From an uncultured Lachnospiraceae bacterium (GTDB taxonomy: Bacteria > Bacillota > Clostridia > Lachnospirales > Lachnospiraceae): 64,000 bases of DNA. The stretch covers positions 62,001-126,000 of the forward strand of contig CAJUFE010000004.1 of the NCBI GenBank assembly GCA_910585635.1, written 5' to 3'. Under the pieces are notes generated by a model that saw only the letters and a list, made by a program, of their open reading frames with translations, was not told the DNA's origin and made no database searches. Below, piece by piece: positions 33,301 to 41,604 of this stretch (position 1 is its first letter; each line of letters opens with the position of its first letter). Both the position numbers and the translations under genes were made by a program.

Positions 33301-36027
33301 TTGGAATGGTTTCAGATGCCGGCCGGGCAGGTCCTGGAGAGGTTGGGGAGCAGCCGGAGGGGCCTCTCCTTACAGGAAGCAGAGGACCGGGCAGTGCGGT
33401 ACGGGAAAAATGTGATATGGGAAGGCAAGAAAAAGGCCTGGTGGCAGGTGTTCATGGAACAGTTCGCGGACCTGCTGGTCTGGATCTTGATCGGAGCAGC
33501 AGTAGTATCCGCCCTTACGGACAACGAGGAAAGCTCGATCGTCATCGGGGCGGTACTGCTGCTGAACGCTGTATTGGGCACGATGGAGCACCAGAAGGCA
33601 GAAAAGTCGCTGGAGAGCCTTCGTGCCCTCTCTGCGCCTACGGCCTGGGTGGTCCGGGACGGGAAAAAGCGGAGGATCCCTGCCAAGGAGGTGGTCCCCG
33701 GTGATATCCTGGTCTTAGAGACCGGGGAAGCCACGGCCGCAGACGGAAGGCTCCTGGAAGCGGTGGAGCTGAAGCTGGATGAAAGCTCCCTGACCGGGGA
33801 ATCCCTGGAGGTGGAAAAGCGGACCGGACCCATAAAAGACCAGGATGTCCCTCTGGCCTCCAGGGATAATATGGTCTTCTCCGGCTCTCTGGTGACGGCT
33901 GGCAGAGGGCTGGCCGTGGTGACCGCCACAGGGATGGATACCCAGATCGGGAAGATCGCCAGCCTGATGAACGAGATGAAGGAGGAACGCACGCCTCTGG
34001 AGATCAGTCTGGACCGTTTTTCCGGAAGGCTGGCCGCAGGGATCTTGAGCGTCTGCGTGGTGGTGTTCTGGCTGGATATCTACCGGGGCGAGCCTTTGCT
34101 GGACGCGGTGATGTTCGCCGTGGCCCTGGCGGTGGCGGCTATACCAGAGGCATTGGGCTCGATCGTCACCATCGTGCAGGCTATGGGGACACAGAAGATG
34201 GCACGGGAGCATGCCATCATCAAGGATCTAAAAGCCGTGGAGAGCTTAGGCTGTGTCTCCGTGATCTGTACGGATAAGACCGGCACATTGACCCAGAACC
34301 GGATGGAGGTGGAGGAGCTGTTCTATGACCTCCATGGAGAAAGCCGGGCCGGGGCCAGAGGGAGCGCCAAAGAGACCACTAAAGCCAAGCGGGCAGGGAC
34401 ATGTCCGGACCTGCCGGATGGGCAGCAGGAGGCTGCGGCCAGTCCGATACCCGAGAGCCAACAGCGCCTATGGCAGGCGGCAGTCCTGGCTAATAATGCC
34501 GCCGCAGGCGGCAGCGGGCCTACCGAAGCGGCTCTCTGCCGGGGTGCTAAGGCGGCCGGCCTGCCGGCAGACGCGCTGGCGCAGCAGTATGTGCGGATCG
34601 GGGAGATCCCCTTTGACTCCCGGAGGAAGCGGATGAGCGTCTGCTGCGAGGATCTGCGGGACGGGACAAAGGCGGTCTACGCCAAAGGGGCTTTAGAGGC
34701 CATCCTCCCCTGCTGCGACAAGCTCCTCTGTAAAGGGAAGATCCGCCCCCTGCGGGGCGAGGATGGACGGATGTGCAGAGAGCAGCACCGGCGCTGGAGC
34801 CAGGAGGGGATGCGTGTCCTGGCCTTTGCCTATAAGGATGAGACAGAGGGGCCGATCCCGGCCGACGATCCGAAAAAGTGGGAGCAGGGGCTGACCCTGA
34901 TCGGGATGGCCGCTATGACAGACCCCCTGCGCCCGGAGACCAGGGCGGCTGTGGCCGCGGCAAAGGAGGCGGGGATACGGCCGGTGATGATCACGGGGGA
35001 CCACCCGGATACAGCGGCATCCATCGCCAGAAAGGCCGGGATCTTAGGGCCGGGAGAATGGACGGTCACCGGCCCCCAGCTGGATGCCATGGGGGCGTCA
35101 GAGCTGGACAGGGAGCTGGAGCATATCGCGGTCTATGCCAGAGTATCGCCGGAGCATAAGCTGCGGGTAGTAGAGGCCTGGCAGCGAAAGGGGAAGATCA
35201 CCGCCATGACCGGTGACGGGGTCAATGACGCGCCCGCCTTAAAGAAAGCCGATATCGGGATCGCCATGGGACGATCGGGGACCGAGGTGTCCAAGGACGC
35301 GGCCGCCATGATCCTGGCCGACGACGATTTTGCCACGATCATCAAGGCGGTGGCCAACGGGCGGAATGTGTACCGGAACATCAAGAACGCGATCGGGTTC
35401 CTCCTGTCCGGGAACATGGCAGGGATCCTCTGCGTGCTCTATGCCTCCCTTCGTGGACTGCCCATGCCCTTTCTGCCCGTACATCTGCTCTTTATCAATC
35501 TGGTCACCGATTCTCTCCCGGCCCTTGCGATCGGCATGGAGCCGCCGGAGGCAGGACTGTTAAGGCAGCCGCCCCGGGACGGCAAGGCCGGGATCCTCAC
35601 CTGGAATTTCTTAAAGGACCTCTTCGTCCAGGGGCTGCTGATCGCGGCTTGTACTATGGCGGCTTATCGGATGGGGCTGGCCGCCGGGTCGGAGAGCAGC
35701 CCACTGGTCCACTTTGCCAGGACGCCCCAGGAGGTAGCCAGCACCATGGCCTTTACCACCCTGACATTGGCAAGGCTCTTCCACGGCTTTAACTGCCGCA
35801 GCGCCCATTCTCTCCTGCGGCTGGGGCTGACCGAGAACCCTTACAGCATCATGGCTTTTGAGGCGGGGGTGCTGCTTTTGGCTGCTGTGCTGTTCATCCC
35901 TGGGCTGCAGACCCTGTTCATGGCGGCGGATCTGGATCTGGCTGAGGTGGCCGCCGTGTTCATCTGCGCGCTGCTGCCCACGGTCGTGATCCAGGCACAG
36001 AAGATGGCCAGAGAAGGCCGCTCCTAG
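33301..36027 (+). CDS. P2-type cation-translocating ATPase, probably Ca2+
   Basis: 908-residue membrane ATPase. TTG 33301 is used as start, with AAAGGCGG about 10 bases upstream. Features: actuator TGES, phosphorylation motif CTDKTGTLTQ (Asp325), ATP-site KGALEAIL, hinge MTGDGVNDAPALKKADIGIAMG. Ion-site residues fit Ca2+ pumps: M4 PEAL glutamate, M6 NLVTDSLPA with Asn/Thr/Asp; the M5 acidic residue of the second SERCA site is absent (LLSGNMAG), as in single-site bacterial Ca2+-ATPases. A low-complexity insertion (about 345-385) follows the P-site. It exports Ca2+, probably in exchange for H+. The stop codon lies in the terminator stem. Confidence 0.88.
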   Translation: MEWFQMPAGQVLERLGSSRRGLSLQEAEDRAVRYGKNVIWEGKKKAWWQVFMEQFADLLVWILIGAAVVSALTDNEESSIVIGAVLLLNAVLGTMEHQKAEKSLESLRALSAPTAWVVRDGKKRRIPAKEVVPGDILVLETGEATAADGRLLEAVELKLDESSLTGESLEVEKRTGPIKDQDVPLASRDNMVFSGSLVTAGRGLAVVTATGMDTQIGKIASLMNEMKEERTPLEISLDRFSGRLAAGILSVCVVVFWLDIYRGEPLLDAVMFAVALAVAAIPEALGSIVTIVQAMGTQKMAREHAIIKDLKAVESLGCVSVICTDKTGTLTQNRMEVEELFYDLHGESRAGARGSAKETTKAKRAGTCPDLPDGQQEAAASPIPESQQRLWQAAVLANNAAAGGSGPTEAALCRGAKAAGLPADALAQQYVRIGEIPFDSRRKRMSVCCEDLRDGTKAVYAKGALEAILPCCDKLLCKGKIRPLRGEDGRMCREQHRRWSQEGMRVLAFAYKDETEGPIPADDPKKWEQGLTLIGMAAMTDPLRPETRAAVAAAKEAGIRPVMITGDHPDTAASIARKAGILGPGEWTVTGPQLDAMGASELDRELEHIAVYARVSPEHKLRVVEAWQRKGKITAMTGDGVNDAPALKKADIGIAMGRSGTEVSKDAAAMILADDDFATIIKAVANGRNVYRNIKNAIGFLLSGNMAGILCVLYASLRGLPMPFLPVHLLFINLVTDSLPALAIGMEPPEAGLLRQPPRDGKAGILTWNFLKDLFVQGLLIAACTMAAYRMGLAAGSESSPLVHFARTPQEVASTMAFTTLTLARLFHGFNCRSAHSLLRLGLTENPYSIMAFEAGVLLLAAVLFIPGLQTLFMAADLDLAEVAAVFICALLPTVVIQAQKMAREGRS

Positions 36028-36046
36028 TTATGGGGGCGGCTTTTTT
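36017..36046 (+). terminator. Intrinsic terminator of the P-type ATPase gene
   Basis: GCCGCTCC/GGGGCGGC stem overlapping the stop codon, followed by six T. Confidence 0.85.
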
Positions 36047-36138
36047 GCTGTGTATGTGTATTGAAAAGGGGCCCCTCCCTGCGCTACGTTGTTGGATAGC
36101 ATCAAAGTAAAAAAACACAGAGGAGAGAAAGGAAATTT

Positions 36139-36165
36139 ATGGATGCCACGTATATTATTGTATGA
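36139..36165 (+). other. Possible 8-codon leader ORF before dctP
   Basis: ATG at 36139 encodes MDATYIIV and stops at TGA, with AGGAGAGAAAGG (36121-36132) upstream, 51 bases before the dctP start. It could act as a leader peptide or be chance. Confidence 0.3.
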
Positions 36166-36216
36166 TCTCTGCCTGCCGGGACATGATAAGGACAGTTTGA
36201 GAGGAGGTCTTTATCC

Positions 36217-37248
36217 ATGGAGAGAGGGATGCTAAAACATCGATCGTTACTCTGGGGGATCCTATGGGTATCTTGCTGTGCCTGCCTTGCCGGATGCAGG
36301 GGGGCGGAGACGGTACGGATCGTGCGGATCGGACATAATCAGTCTACGAACCATCCTACCCACATCGCGCTGACGGCTTTTCAGGAGCTGATCAATGAAC
36401 GGCTGGGGGACCGGTATGTGGTAGAGGTGTATCCTAATGAGCTTTTGGGATCCCAGACGGATATGGTGCAGCTGACCCAGACCGGGGCGATCGACTTCTG
36501 CGTGGCCAGCAATGCGATCTTGGAGACCTTCAGCAAGGATTACGAGATCTTTAACCTTCCCTATCTTTTTGCCAGCACGGCCTCTTATCATCATATCATG
36601 GACGATCCTGAGGTGACGGGACCGATCTTCGGGTCTACAAAAAAGGCGGGGTTCACGGCTGTGACCTGGCTGGACGCGGGGACCAGGAATTTTTATACGA
36701 TCGACCGGCCGATCGAGAGCCCGGCCGACCTTAAAGGGCTGAAGATCCGGGTCCAGCAGTCGCCCACCAATATCGAGATGATGCGGCTCCTTGGGGGATC
36801 GGCCACACCCATGGGCTTTGGGGATGTCTATACGGCTCTCCAATCCGGGATCATCGACGGGGCGGAGAATAATGAGATGGCCTTGACGGACAATGGGCAT
36901 GGTGACGTGTGCAGATATTATTCTTATGATATGCACCAGATGGTGCCGGATATCCTGATCGGGAACACGGCTTTCATGGAAGAGCTGTCTGAGGAGGAGC
37001 GTGCCCTGTTCGAGGAGGGCTTCCGTCTGATAAACCAGGTGGAGCGCGAGGAATGGACCATGGCGGTGGCGGAGGCAAAGGCGCGGGCAGCAGAGGAGCA
37101 AGGCGTCCATTTCCTCTATCCGGACCAGCGGCCCTTTGTGGAGGCCTGCAGGCCTCTCCATGATAAGGTGTTGGAGAAAAATGCGGCCCTTTTGCCGATC
37201 TATGAGAAGATCCAGGCCTATAACGTGCGCTATCCGTCAGAAGACTAG
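36217..37248 (+). CDS. dctP: TRAP transporter solute-binding lipoprotein (DctP family)
   Basis: 343 residues. Signal with lipobox CLAGC (Cys27). The TRAP receptor fold is recognisable by FQELINERLGDRYVVEVYP, the substrate-carboxylate-binding Arg in GLKIRVQQSPTN, GDVYTALQSGIIDGAENN and the C-terminal helices. It captures an acidic metabolite (typically a C4-dicarboxylate, keto acid or sugar acid) outside the membrane and passes it to the DctQM permease encoded next. GAGGAGG lies 9 bases upstream of ATG 36217. A strong stem-loop after the stop separates its expression from the permease genes. Confidence 0.92.
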   Translation: MERGMLKHRSLLWGILWVSCCACLAGCRGAETVRIVRIGHNQSTNHPTHIALTAFQELINERLGDRYVVEVYPNELLGSQTDMVQLTQTGAIDFCVASNAILETFSKDYEIFNLPYLFASTASYHHIMDDPEVTGPIFGSTKKAGFTAVTWLDAGTRNFYTIDRPIESPADLKGLKIRVQQSPTNIEMMRLLGGSATPMGFGDVYTALQSGIIDGAENNEMALTDNGHGDVCRYYSYDMHQMVPDILIGNTAFMEELSEEERALFEEGFRLINQVEREEWTMAVAEAKARAAEEQGVHFLYPDQRPFVEACRPLHDKVLEKNAALLPIYEKIQAYNVRYPSED

Positions 37249-37308
37249 TGTACGGTCTTGTTCACATTTCGATAAATGACTTGCCTGAAAGTGAACGAGA
37301 CCGTACAC
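37248..37308 (+). other. 18-bp stem-loop between dctP and dctQ
   Basis: GTGTACGGTCTTGTTCAC (37248-37265) pairs with GTGAACGAGACCGTACAC (37291-37308) at every position, one as a T.G wobble, around a 25-base loop. No T-run follows, so it is probably an mRNA stabiliser or processing site that gives more binding protein than permease. Confidence 0.8.
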
Positions 37309-37365
37309 CAGGGTAAGATACGGAGAGGGGTCACACGGATGAACGGAAAAAAGGAGGAAAAACAT

Positions 37366-37842
37366 ATGGAGCTGCTCAAAAAAAGTCTGGACCGTATATT
37401 AGAGGTGCTGGCGGGCGTCAGCTTCCTGGCTATGGTCCTTTTGACCTGCTGGCAGGTGTTGACCCGCTATGTGCTGCAAAAGCCCTCCTCCTGGTCGGAG
37501 GAGCTAGTCTCCTATCTTTTTGCCTGGATGGCCCTTTTAGGGGCTAGCCTGGTCACCGGGGAACGGGGGCACATGAACATCCCGGCCCTGGTAGAGCGTC
37601 TGCCCAAAAAGGCGCAGCGAGGCTTTGCCGTCTTTTCCGAGGGGGTCGCCTTCCTCTTTTCGGCGGTGATCCTCCTTTATGGAGGCCTGCAGATCGTAGA
37701 TCTCGCCATGGGCCAGATGACTTCCTCACTGGGTGTGGCCATCGGCGTGTTCTATGTGGTGCTGCCGGTCTGCGGGGTCTTGAACATGCTTTATACAGCT
37801 ATGAACATCTATGGGATCCTTACGGGAAGAAAGGGGGGTTGA
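37366..37842 (+). CDS. dctQ: TRAP transporter small permease (DctQ)
   Basis: 158 residues from ATG 37366, chosen for AAGGAGG 8 bases upstream; ATG 37339 is an alternative. Four transmembrane helices are visible (about 15-35, 50-68, 88-110, 126-148), with the family motif WSEELVSYLFAWMALLGAS. It forms the small subunit of the Na+-coupled transporter. The large permease follows after 3 bases. Confidence 0.9.
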   Translation: MELLKKSLDRILEVLAGVSFLAMVLLTCWQVLTRYVLQKPSSWSEELVSYLFAWMALLGASLVTGERGHMNIPALVERLPKKAQRGFAVFSEGVAFLFSAVILLYGGLQIVDLAMGQMTSSLGVAIGVFYVVLPVCGVLNMLYTAMNIYGILTGRKGG

Positions 37843-37845
37843 GCT

Positions 37846-39150
37846 ATGGCCATGGAGTCTTTGACGATCATCCTGGTGGTGTTAGCTGTCCTGCTGATGG
37901 CCGGCATCCCGATCTCCTATGGGATCGGTATCTCGGCCCTGGCAGCGATCTGGCGGACCGTGCCTTTAGACATATCGGTGCTGACTGCAGCCCAGAGGAC
38001 CTTTGTAGGGATGAGCAAGTTCAGCCTGACGGCGATCCCCTTCTTCGTGCTGGCCGGGAACCTGATGAACCAGGGGGGGATCGCCAGACGTCTGGTAGAC
38101 TTTGTGCTGGCCCTTTTGGGCAAGCTCCCGGGGGCGCTGCTGGTGACCAATGTGGGGGCGAACGCCCTTTTCGGCGCGATCTCCGGCTCCGCTTCGGCAG
38201 CGGCGGCCGCTGTGGGGAGCATGGTCCAGGAGGGAGAAGAAAAACAGGGCTATGATCCGGCGGTCTGTGCCGCCACCAACGGGGCCTCTGCTCCCTCCGG
38301 TCTTTTGATCCCGCCCTCCAACACCCTGATCACCTACTCGCTGGTGTCCGGCGGCACCTCCGTGGCCGCACTGTTTTTGGCCGGATACCTGCCGGGCATC
38401 CTGTGGGCCCTCTGCTGTGTCCTGGTAGCGGTGCTCATCGCCGGAAAAAAGGGCTACAGGGGGACGCCGGGACCATTCGACTGGAAGGTCCTGGGGACCG
38501 CCACCCTCCGGGCCATCCCGTCCCTCTCTCTGATCCTGGTGGTGATCGGCGGGATCGTGGCAGGGATCTTCACCGCCACGGAGGGGTCGGCGATCGCGGT
38601 GGTCTATGCGCTGTTCTTAGGGATCTGCTACCGGAACATCACCTTGAAAGATCTTTGGAGGATCTTAGTGGACAGTGCCAAGATGAGCGGGATGATCGTC
38701 TTCCTGATCGGGGTATCCAATATCTTAGGGTGGGTCATGGCCTTCACCCAGATCCCCCAGGCGATCTCCCAGGCCCTTTTAGGCCTAACGGACAGCCGCA
38801 TCCTCCTGCTCCTGCTGATGAACGCGATCTTATTGGTAGCCGGCACCTTTATGGACGTGACGCCGGCGATCTTGATCTTCAGCCCCTTATTCCTCCCGGT
38901 GGTCCAGGCCTTCGGGATGCACCCGGTCCAGTTCGGCCTGATCCTGGTCTATAACCTGTGCATCGGGAACATCACCCCCCCTGTGGGGAACACCTTGTTC
39001 GTGGCCATAAAGGTGGGGCGGACATCCCTTTCCGATGTGATGCCTTATATGCTGCTGTACTATGTGGCGATCTTAGCCGGACTCATACTGGTCACCTATG
39101 TGCCGGCGGTCAGCCTGCTGCTGCCCAGGCTGGCCGGGATGATCGGATAA
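37846..39150 (+). CDS. dctM: TRAP transporter large permease (DctM)
   Basis: 434 residues, the usual DctM size, with about 12 membrane segments. Recognisable family patterns are the N-terminal GIPISYGIGISALAAI, AIPFFVLAGNLMNQGGIARRLVDF, NALFGAISGSASAAAAAVGS, PPSNTLITYS and NITPPVGNTLFVA. It uses the Na+ gradient to move the substrate delivered by DctP. Its closeness to dctQ (3-base gap) supports coupled translation. Confidence 0.95.
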   Translation: MAMESLTIILVVLAVLLMAGIPISYGIGISALAAIWRTVPLDISVLTAAQRTFVGMSKFSLTAIPFFVLAGNLMNQGGIARRLVDFVLALLGKLPGALLVTNVGANALFGAISGSASAAAAAVGSMVQEGEEKQGYDPAVCAATNGASAPSGLLIPPSNTLITYSLVSGGTSVAALFLAGYLPGILWALCCVLVAVLIAGKKGYRGTPGPFDWKVLGTATLRAIPSLSLILVVIGGIVAGIFTATEGSAIAVVYALFLGICYRNITLKDLWRILVDSAKMSGMIVFLIGVSNILGWVMAFTQIPQAISQALLGLTDSRILLLLLMNAILLVAGTFMDVTPAILIFSPLFLPVVQAFGMHPVQFGLILVYNLCIGNITPPVGNTLFVAIKVGRTSLSDVMPYMLLYYVAILAGLILVTYVPAVSLLLPRLAGMIG

Positions 39151-39168
39151 GTGAGCGGACCCTTGCCA

Positions 39169-39184
39169 ACCTGTGAAAAGTAAC
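39169..39184. repeat. 16-bp dispersed repeat, copy 1
   Basis: ACCTGTGAAAAGTAAC after the dctM stop. The second exact copy is at 47827-47842, also just after a gene end. Confidence 0.6.
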
Positions 39185-39211
39185 GCTGTATAACCTTTCG
39201 CAAGATCCGGA

Positions 39212-39240
39212 TTGACAAATCCGTCCAAAACCGGTAAAAT
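39212..39240 (+). promoter_or_regulatory. Promoter of the secreted esterase
   Basis: TTGACA (39212-39217), 17-base spacer, TAAAAT (39235-39240). The 5' leader is about 140 bases and includes the hairpin TGCAT/ATGCA (39308-39325). Confidence 0.75.
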
Positions 39241-39388
39241 CTACTTATGATGCATGTGTTCCTGCCTTGATATGCGGCATGATCTGTGTAAGATGGAGGG
39301 CCTTCTGCATGTCTGTTTATGCAGATCCCACAACCGCCGATAGTAAAGGCTGCGACACAGAAAAATACACTTCAGGAGGAACTGACCC

Positions 39389-40783
39389 ATGAGAAAGAAC
39401 GTATTATCTAAACTACTGGTCTGTGGCTTAACAGCAGCTCTTCTGACAGGTTTCGCCACTACCGCCTATGCGGCCCCCGATACGCCGCAGACGCCCACAG
39501 ATACCTATCCTTGCCAGCTCTACGGCGAGGTGACCGATGCCGGCCAGGTGGTCAAGGGCCTGACCATCGACTTCGGCGCCGGCCGGACGATCGGGAATGT
39601 GGATAAGGACACCTTCACCGTCCATGCTAATGCATCCACGGAAGCATTCCTGGCCGGCACGGATGTGACCAGCGTGGGGGATTATGACATCGACCGCAAG
39701 ATCATCAGCGCCGGTGTGGACGGACAGCTGGCTGTCCTGCTCTTCGACCGTTCCGAGGGCGCGACCTTAGCTTACACCTCCGGTGCCAGGAACTATCCGG
39801 CTACCCTCACCTACACGATCACCCAGAACAAGCCGGTGACCTTGATGGCGGCGGACGGCACCGTGATCAGTGACTCTTACATGGCCAACTATGTCTGCAA
39901 TAACGTGGTATTTGACGAAGAGACCGCGAAGTTCCAGTCCGTGAAGATAAAGGGCGGGATCGATTACCAGTTCTATAATGCCGGACAGGGCGTGGATAAG
40001 CTGGTGGTCTGGTTCCATGGCAATGGCGAGGGCGATCTGTTAGGATCCCGGAACAATGTGGCGCAGATGCTGGCTAACAGAGGGACTGTAGCCTGGGCTT
40101 CCGAGGAATTCCAGAACATCTTAGGCGGCGCCCATGTGATGGCCTTCCAGGCACCGGATACCTGGTACTATGCACAGAGGGACGGCCTCTTAGACATCGC
40201 AGCTAACGAGATCAACGCGGTGATCCGCCAGTACGGCATCGACCCGAAGAAGGTGGTCGTCTCCGGATGCTCCGCAGGCGGCTATATGACCACCAGGATG
40301 CTGATCGCGCATCCAAATATGTTCGCGGCAGCGATGATCAACTGCCCGGCTCTGGATGTGGCTACAGCCCGCGGCGGCCAGACCCCTACAGATGAGGAGC
40401 TGGCTTCCATCAAAGCTTCTGACACCAAGATCTGGCTGGTACAGGGTGTGACCGATGCCAGCGTGGCGACCGACCAGTGCTCCCGCCGTATGTTCAATAT
40501 CCTGACCGACGGCATGGACGTCAGCAGCAGGCTGATCACCCAGCATTTCCCGCAGAACTCCCGGATGACCACCTATGAGGCGGCAGGGGATAAGTACAAA
40601 TTATCGCTTTATGAGACCACTGTGGACGGCAAGCTCCGCTTTGCCGAGGACTATGATTGGGACGGCGTCATGGAAGAGGTGACCTACAGCAACCACTGGT
40701 CCTGGATCTACACACTGCGCAATAACCCGCAGGCAGCGGACGGCACACATATCGTCAACTGGGCAGCTGGGTTTATCAACTAA
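39389..40783 (+). CDS. Secreted alpha/beta-hydrolase (esterase/peptidase-like)
   Basis: 464 residues. Sec signal peptide (1-28, ends AYAA, no lipobox). Residues 35-170 form a beta-sandwich-like N-domain; the catalytic domain follows with an oxyanion strand VVWFHGNGEGD, nucleophile elbow GCSAGGYMT (Ser about 292), an acid in VQGVTDAS and His in SNHWSW near the end. This matches secreted PHB-depolymerase/feruloyl-esterase-like hydrolases of gut Clostridia with an Ig-like N-domain. The substrate is unknown. GGAGG is about 9 bases upstream. Confidence 0.85.
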   Translation: MRKNVLSKLLVCGLTAALLTGFATTAYAAPDTPQTPTDTYPCQLYGEVTDAGQVVKGLTIDFGAGRTIGNVDKDTFTVHANASTEAFLAGTDVTSVGDYDIDRKIISAGVDGQLAVLLFDRSEGATLAYTSGARNYPATLTYTITQNKPVTLMAADGTVISDSYMANYVCNNVVFDEETAKFQSVKIKGGIDYQFYNAGQGVDKLVVWFHGNGEGDLLGSRNNVAQMLANRGTVAWASEEFQNILGGAHVMAFQAPDTWYYAQRDGLLDIAANEINAVIRQYGIDPKKVVVSGCSAGGYMTTRMLIAHPNMFAAAMINCPALDVATARGGQTPTDEELASIKASDTKIWLVQGVTDASVATDQCSRRMFNILTDGMDVSSRLITQHFPQNSRMTTYEAAGDKYKLSLYETTVDGKLRFAEDYDWDGVMEEVTYSNHWSWIYTLRNNPQAADGTHIVNWAAGFIN

Positions 40784-40810
40784 TGATCTTCATCCGTTCA
40801 AGATAAGATA

Positions 40811-40849
40811 AGGGGAGCGGCCTTGCCATCTGGCGGGCCGTTCCTTTTT
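40811..40849 (+). terminator. Intrinsic terminator after the esterase
   Basis: AGGGGAGCGGCC pairs with GGCCGTTCCTTT, then a T-run. Confidence 0.85.
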
Positions 40850-40936
40850 AGGTCCCTGCAGGTCCTTCTTGACCGCTGCTGTGGACCGCGGCCCCCGGTC
40901 CCCAGCCAGCAGCATGTCCGCTGCCTCGATCAAGGT

Positions 40937-40966
40937 TTGACATGACCCGGGTCCTACGGGTATAAT
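40937..40966 (+). promoter_or_regulatory. luxS promoter
   Basis: Perfect TTGACA (40937-40942) and TATAAT (40961-40966), spacer 18. Confidence 0.8.
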
Positions 40967-41016
40967 GGCTTTATCACAAGCTGATAAAATAATGACCACT
41001 GAAAAGGAGACTGATC

Positions 41017-41496
41017 ATGGAGAAGATCACCAGCTTTACGATCGACCACCTGGCGCTTTTGCCTGGTGTCTATGTTTCCCGAAAGGATATGGCCGGCACG
41101 ATGCCGGTCACCACCTTTGACCTGCGGATGACGCGGCCCAACTTTGAGCCGGTCATGAACACGGCGGAGGTCCATACGATCGAGCATCTGGGGGCGACTT
41201 TTCTGCGCAACCACCCCCAGTTCGCCTCTAAGGTCCTGTATTTCGGCCCCATGGGCTGCCGCACCGGGTTCTACCTGCTCTTAGCAGGGGACTACAGCTC
41301 TGGAGACATCCTGCCCTTGATGAAGGAGATGTTCACCTTCATCCGCGACTTTGAGGGAGAGGTCCCGGGGGCGGCAGCGAAAGACTGCGGCAACTATCTG
41401 GATATGAACCTGCCTATGGCCAAGTATCTGGCGGACCGCTATCTTCGGGAGGTCCTTGACGGGATCGGCAGGGAGCGGCTGGTCTATCCGGCGTGA
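41017..41496 (+). CDS. luxS: S-ribosylhomocysteine lyase
   Basis: 159-residue LuxS, which cleaves S-ribosylhomocysteine to homocysteine and the AI-2 precursor DPD in the activated methyl cycle. Metal site HTIEH (His53, His57) and Cys124 in AKDCGNYLDMNL; active-site Cys81 in GPMGCRTG. Length is normal. It is monocistronic from a consensus promoter. It works with MetK, encoded 3.3 kb away behind a SAM riboswitch. Confidence 0.97.
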   Translation: MEKITSFTIDHLALLPGVYVSRKDMAGTMPVTTFDLRMTRPNFEPVMNTAEVHTIEHLGATFLRNHPQFASKVLYFGPMGCRTGFYLLLAGDYSSGDILPLMKEMFTFIRDFEGEVPGAAAKDCGNYLDMNLPMAKYLADRYLREVLDGIGRERLVYPA

Positions 41497-41552
41497 CCGT
41501 CTATATGACCTCTCACAGCCTGAGCGGCTTACGGCCAAAGCTGCAGAGCGAA

Positions 41553-41585
41553 AGAGGGCTGTCGCAAGATCTTGCGACAGCCTCT
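41553..41585. terminator. Palindrome between luxS and the convergent GH13-like gene
   Basis: AGAGGGCTGTCGCAAG pairs with CTTGCGACAGCCTCT with one bulged G. Probably the shared end of two convergent transcripts, although T-runs are poor. Confidence 0.6.
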
Positions 41586-41604
41586 CCTATCCACGTCCCG
41601 TCTT

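Noticed and set aside
41553..41585. Perfect-looking palindrome as CRISPR repeat or insertion-sequence end
   Set aside because: Single copy between convergent genes; better explained as a shared transcript end.
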